Positions 61,700-64,000 of a stretch of 64,000 nucleotides of DNA are shown piece after piece. Within the stretch, counting starts at the first letter, position 1. Every line of letters begins with the position of its first letter. The stretch spans positions 1 to 64,000 of the forward strand of contig CANQPX010000001.1 in assembly GCA_947625915.1 (NCBI GenBank). The letters run 5' to 3'. This stretch comes from an uncultured Clostridia bacterium (GTDB taxonomy: Bacteria; Bacillota; Clostridia; Oscillospirales; Ruminococcaceae). A program made the translations under genes and the position numbers. The notes beneath the pieces are model-generated. The model searched no databases. It was not told where the DNA came from and was given only the letters and a program-made list of their open reading frames with translations.

Positions 61700-62374
61700 A
61701 TGATAAATTTAGATAAAATAGACCGCGAAGAAGCTTTCCGCTATATGGGCATAAAAGGCGTGCCGCCGCAGAATATAATTTCCGCTGCGGAAGAATGTGA
61801 AAAACTTCTGCTTGAATGTATAACGCCGAAATTTCATTGGATATTTGCGGAAACAGCGGGATTTCCCGAAAAGGGGATCACTCTTTCGGGACACAAACTT
61901 GTTCTTTGCGGAAATGATATTGCCGAACATCTTAACGGGTGCTGCGGCGTTATTCTTTTGTGTGCGACTCTGGGAGACGGCGCGGATAAGCTCATACGGA
62001 AATTACAGTCGGAGGATATGGCGAAAGCCGTTATTGCGGACAGCCTTGCTTCAGCAGCGGTGGAACAGGTCTGCGATATTGCGGAAGATGATATACGCGG
62101 ACGCTTTAAAGATAAATTTCTGACATGGAGATTTTCTCCCGGATACGGAGATCTTCCCCTTGAATGTCAGGGAGATGTTCTTACCGCGCTAAACGCGTCA
62201 AGGCGCGCGGGGATATTCCTCACGGACGGAGGGCTTCTCACGCCTACAAAATCCGTTACCGCCGTTATAGGGGTCTCCGAAACGCCGATAAATAATTCCC
62301 GCAAAGGCTGCGGCGGCTGCAATATGCGTGATAAGTGCAATTTCAGAAAAACAGGAGGTCACTGCAATGGCTGA
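61700..62374 (+). CDS. methionine synthase activation-domain protein
   Basis: A 224-residue stand-alone protein resembling the reactivation domain of B12-dependent MetH. It has FSPGYGDLPLECQGDVLTAL (the RxxxGYG-type SAM-binding block, around 155-165) and LTPTKSVTAVIGVS. In Clostridia this domain is often a separate gene beside metH, where it reductively remethylates oxidised cobalamin using SAM. The C-terminus CGGCNMRDKCNFRKTGGHC adds five cysteines, which may hold an Fe-S cluster or zinc. It overlaps metH by 8 bases. ATG 61700 is preferred; upstream in-frame codons overlap the GNAT gene. Confidence 0.88.
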   Translation: MINLDKIDREEAFRYMGIKGVPPQNIISAAEECEKLLLECITPKFHWIFAETAGFPEKGITLSGHKLVLCGNDIAEHLNGCCGVILLCATLGDGADKLIRKLQSEDMAKAVIADSLASAAVEQVCDIAEDDIRGRFKDKFLTWRFSPGYGDLPLECQGDVLTALNASRRAGIFLTDGGLLTPTKSVTAVIGVSETPINNSRKGCGGCNMRDKCNFRKTGGHCNG

Positions 62375-64000
62375 TTTTGATAGATCGGATAAAAAAGAAA
62401 AATTCCGCCGTCTTTTAGCGGAAAACGAATTTGTTTTCCTTGACGGAGGAATGGGTACCATGCTTCAGGCAAAAGGTCTGAAAACAGGGGAACTTCCCGA
62501 ACTGCTGAACATCACTTCCCCGGATATGATAGAGGAGATACACAGAGAATATATTTCCGCAGGCTCGCAGATAGTCTATGCAAATACGTTCGGCTGCAAC
62601 CGTTTCAAACTGAACGGAACAGGTCACAGCGTCGGGGAAATAATTCCCGCTGCAATAAATATTGCAAAGCGGGCTTGTGAGGGGAAAGCATTTGCCGCAC
62701 TGGATATAGGTCCTACGGGAAAACTTCTTGAACCGACGGGAGAACTGACTTTTGAAGAAGCATATGATATTTTCAAAGAGCAGGTGCTTGCGGCAAAAGA
62801 CGCGGATATAGCCGTTATAGAAACAATGAGCGATCTTTACGAAGCAAAAGCCGCTCTGCTCGCGGTAAAGGAAAACAGCGATCTTCCCGTTATCTGCACA
62901 ATGACTTTTGAGGAAAATATGCGGACGTTCACGGGCTGTTCCGTGCCGTCAATGGCGCTTACATTGACGGGACTCGGCGCGGACGCGATAGGCGTTAACT
63001 GTTCTCTCGGTCCGAAAGAACTTGAAACTGTTATCGCGGAACTTTCCCGCCGGACAGATCTGCCGATAGTAATAAAACCAAACGCGGGACTTCCCGACCC
63101 GGTCACAAATAAATACGATCTTACTCCGGAAGATTTTGCTGAAAGCATGGTCACACTTATAAAATACGGCGTAAAGATCATAGGCGGCTGCTGCGGTACC
63201 GATCCGGAATTTATAAAGCGCACCGCCGAAAAATTTTCAGGAAAAGAATATTTCCGCCGTGAAACTTTCATACAGGCGGCAGTTTGTACGCCCGTCAGAA
63301 CTGTTGTCATAGATCAGCCGAGAATTATCGGCGAAAGGATAAATCCCACAGGCAAAAAGCGTTTCAAAGAGGCTTTGCGTCAAAATGACACCGACTATAT
63401 CATCAGTCAGGCTATGGAACAGATCGAAGCGGGCGCGGATATTCTTGATGTAAATGTGGGACTTCCCGAAATCGATGAAAAAGAAATGATGGTACGCGTT
63501 GTAAAAGCTTTGCAAAGCGTTACCGATCTGCCGCTGCAGCTCGATTCCACACGTCCCGATGTTCTTGAAGCGGCACTGCGTGTTTACAACGGCAAACCTA
63601 TCGTAAATTCCGTCAACGGCGAGGAAAATTCCCTTAACACGATCCTTCCGCTTGTAAAAAAATACGGCGCGGCAGTGGTGGGGCTTACTCTTGATGAGAA
63701 CGGTATCCCCAAGACAGCGGAAAAACGTTTTGAGATAGCGGAGAAAATTCTTTCCCGCGCACTAAAACTTGGTATTCCCCGTCAGGACGTTTTCATAGAC
63801 TGTCTGACTCTTACCGCTTCCGCAGAGCAGGAAACTGTCATGGAGACGGTAAAAGCTCTTCACAGGGTAAAGACCGAACTGGGGCTGAAAACCGTTCTCG
63901 GTGTTTCAAACATTTCTTTCGGACTGCCGAACCGCGAACTTGTGAACAGCTGCTTTTTGCAGATGGCGCTTGCAAACGGTCTTGACCTGCCTATAATAAA
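62367..64000 (+). CDS. metH: B12-dependent methionine synthase, 5' part (cut by window end)
   Basis: The first 544 codons of MetH are present. The homocysteine-binding barrel (about 10-295) has LDGGMGTMLQAKGL and zinc cysteines in GVNCSLGP (about 211) and IGGCCGTDPEF (about 275). The pterin-binding domain (from about 310) begins IIGERINPTGKKRFKEALRQ and continues with GADILDVNVGLPEIDE and LQLDSTRPDVLEAAL. Cobalamin-binding domains should follow beyond the window. It takes methyl from 5-methyl-THF, made by the MetF encoded upstream, to homocysteine. The RBS acaggaggtc lies inside the preceding gene. The reading frame is open to the last base. Confidence 0.95.
   Translation, partial: MADFDRSDKKEKFRRLLAENEFVFLDGGMGTMLQAKGLKTGELPELLNITSPDMIEEIHREYISAGSQIVYANTFGCNRFKLNGTGHSVGEIIPAAINIAKRACEGKAFAALDIGPTGKLLEPTGELTFEEAYDIFKEQVLAAKDADIAVIETMSDLYEAKAALLAVKENSDLPVICTMTFEENMRTFTGCSVPSMALTLTGLGADAIGVNCSLGPKELETVIAELSRRTDLPIVIKPNAGLPDPVTNKYDLTPEDFAESMVTLIKYGVKIIGGCCGTDPEFIKRTAEKFSGKEYFRRETFIQAAVCTPVRTVVIDQPRIIGERINPTGKKRFKEALRQNDTDYIISQAMEQIEAGADILDVNVGLPEIDEKEMMVRVVKALQSVTDLPLQLDSTRPDVLEAALRVYNGKPIVNSVNGEENSLNTILPLVKKYGAAVVGLTLDENGIPKTAEKRFEIAEKILSRALKLGIPRQDVFIDCLTLTASAEQETVMETVKALHRVKTELGLKTVLGVSNISFGLPNRELVNSCFLQMALANGLDLPII

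Overview
This 64 kb stretch looks like chromosome from a motile, polysaccharide-degrading Gram-positive anaerobe of the Clostridia, most likely an Oscillospiraceae/Ruminococcus-type gut bacterium. The evidence is strong AGGAGG-type ribosome binding sites, TTGACA/TATAAT promoters with 17-base spacers, a Bce-type antibiotic-response module, the DUF4321-mreBCD-PBP2-minD-mgsA order typical of Clostridia, lipoprotein solute-binding proteins, Cache-type chemoreceptors and flagellins with the Clostridia-type N-terminus. The species assignment is inference. I found no rRNA, prophage, CRISPR array or intact transposase.

Layout. 0-5.5 kb: two flagellin genes in opposite orientation share a 132-base identical leader and 5' end. 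Between them lie an Rpn-type nuclease gene, a detached duplicate of its C-terminal tail, and a MazF toxin with no visible antitoxin. 5.8-15 kb: polyphosphate kinase, Na+/proline symporter, a four-gene Bce-type module (regulator, kinase, ATPase, permease) with a consensus BceR box, then a secreted GH16 glucanase and its AraC regulator. 17.4-20 kb: a sugar-binding lipoprotein and a cytoplasmic GH5 enzyme. 20-29 kb: rpsF-ssb-rpsR, a lipoprotein, mtnA, a chemoreceptor and an M23/LysM/G5 wall hydrolase with WalR-like boxes upstream. 29-38.8 kb: zapA, a U32 enzyme, the mreBCD-PBP2 elongation genes, minD and mgsA, and tRNA-Ser. 39-46.4 kb: a second chemoreceptor, an unusual sugar-isomerase/acyl-CoA-synthetase fusion, an M20 amidohydrolase and four tRNAs. 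47-53.4 kb: a U32-like protein, a 50-residue sorting-tail-like peptide, and a phosphorelay of hybrid kinase, HPt and two HD-type regulators. 54.4-57.4 kb: a sugar ABC importer. 58.7-64 kb: an esterase, then metF, a GNAT enzyme, a methionine synthase activation protein and the start of metH.

The most unusual material is non-coding. Four copies of a ~300-base multi-hairpin element (near 8.0, 39.0, 44.2 and 46.5 kb) keep the same hairpins through compensatory base changes, and each lies just 3' of a gene in the same orientation. Three copies of a ~0.9-1 kb nested palindromic element (near 16.4, 53.5 and 57.7 kb) share a 146-base core bounded by inverted repeats. Two of these, in opposite orientation, bracket the ABC importer. 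Neither family encodes a convincing protein.

The genes support motility and surface variation, cell elongation and wall remodelling, glucan and acetylated-sugar use, phosphorelay signalling and B12-dependent methionine synthesis. Start sites were chosen from ribosome binding site spacing. All functional calls come from reading motifs, with no database search.
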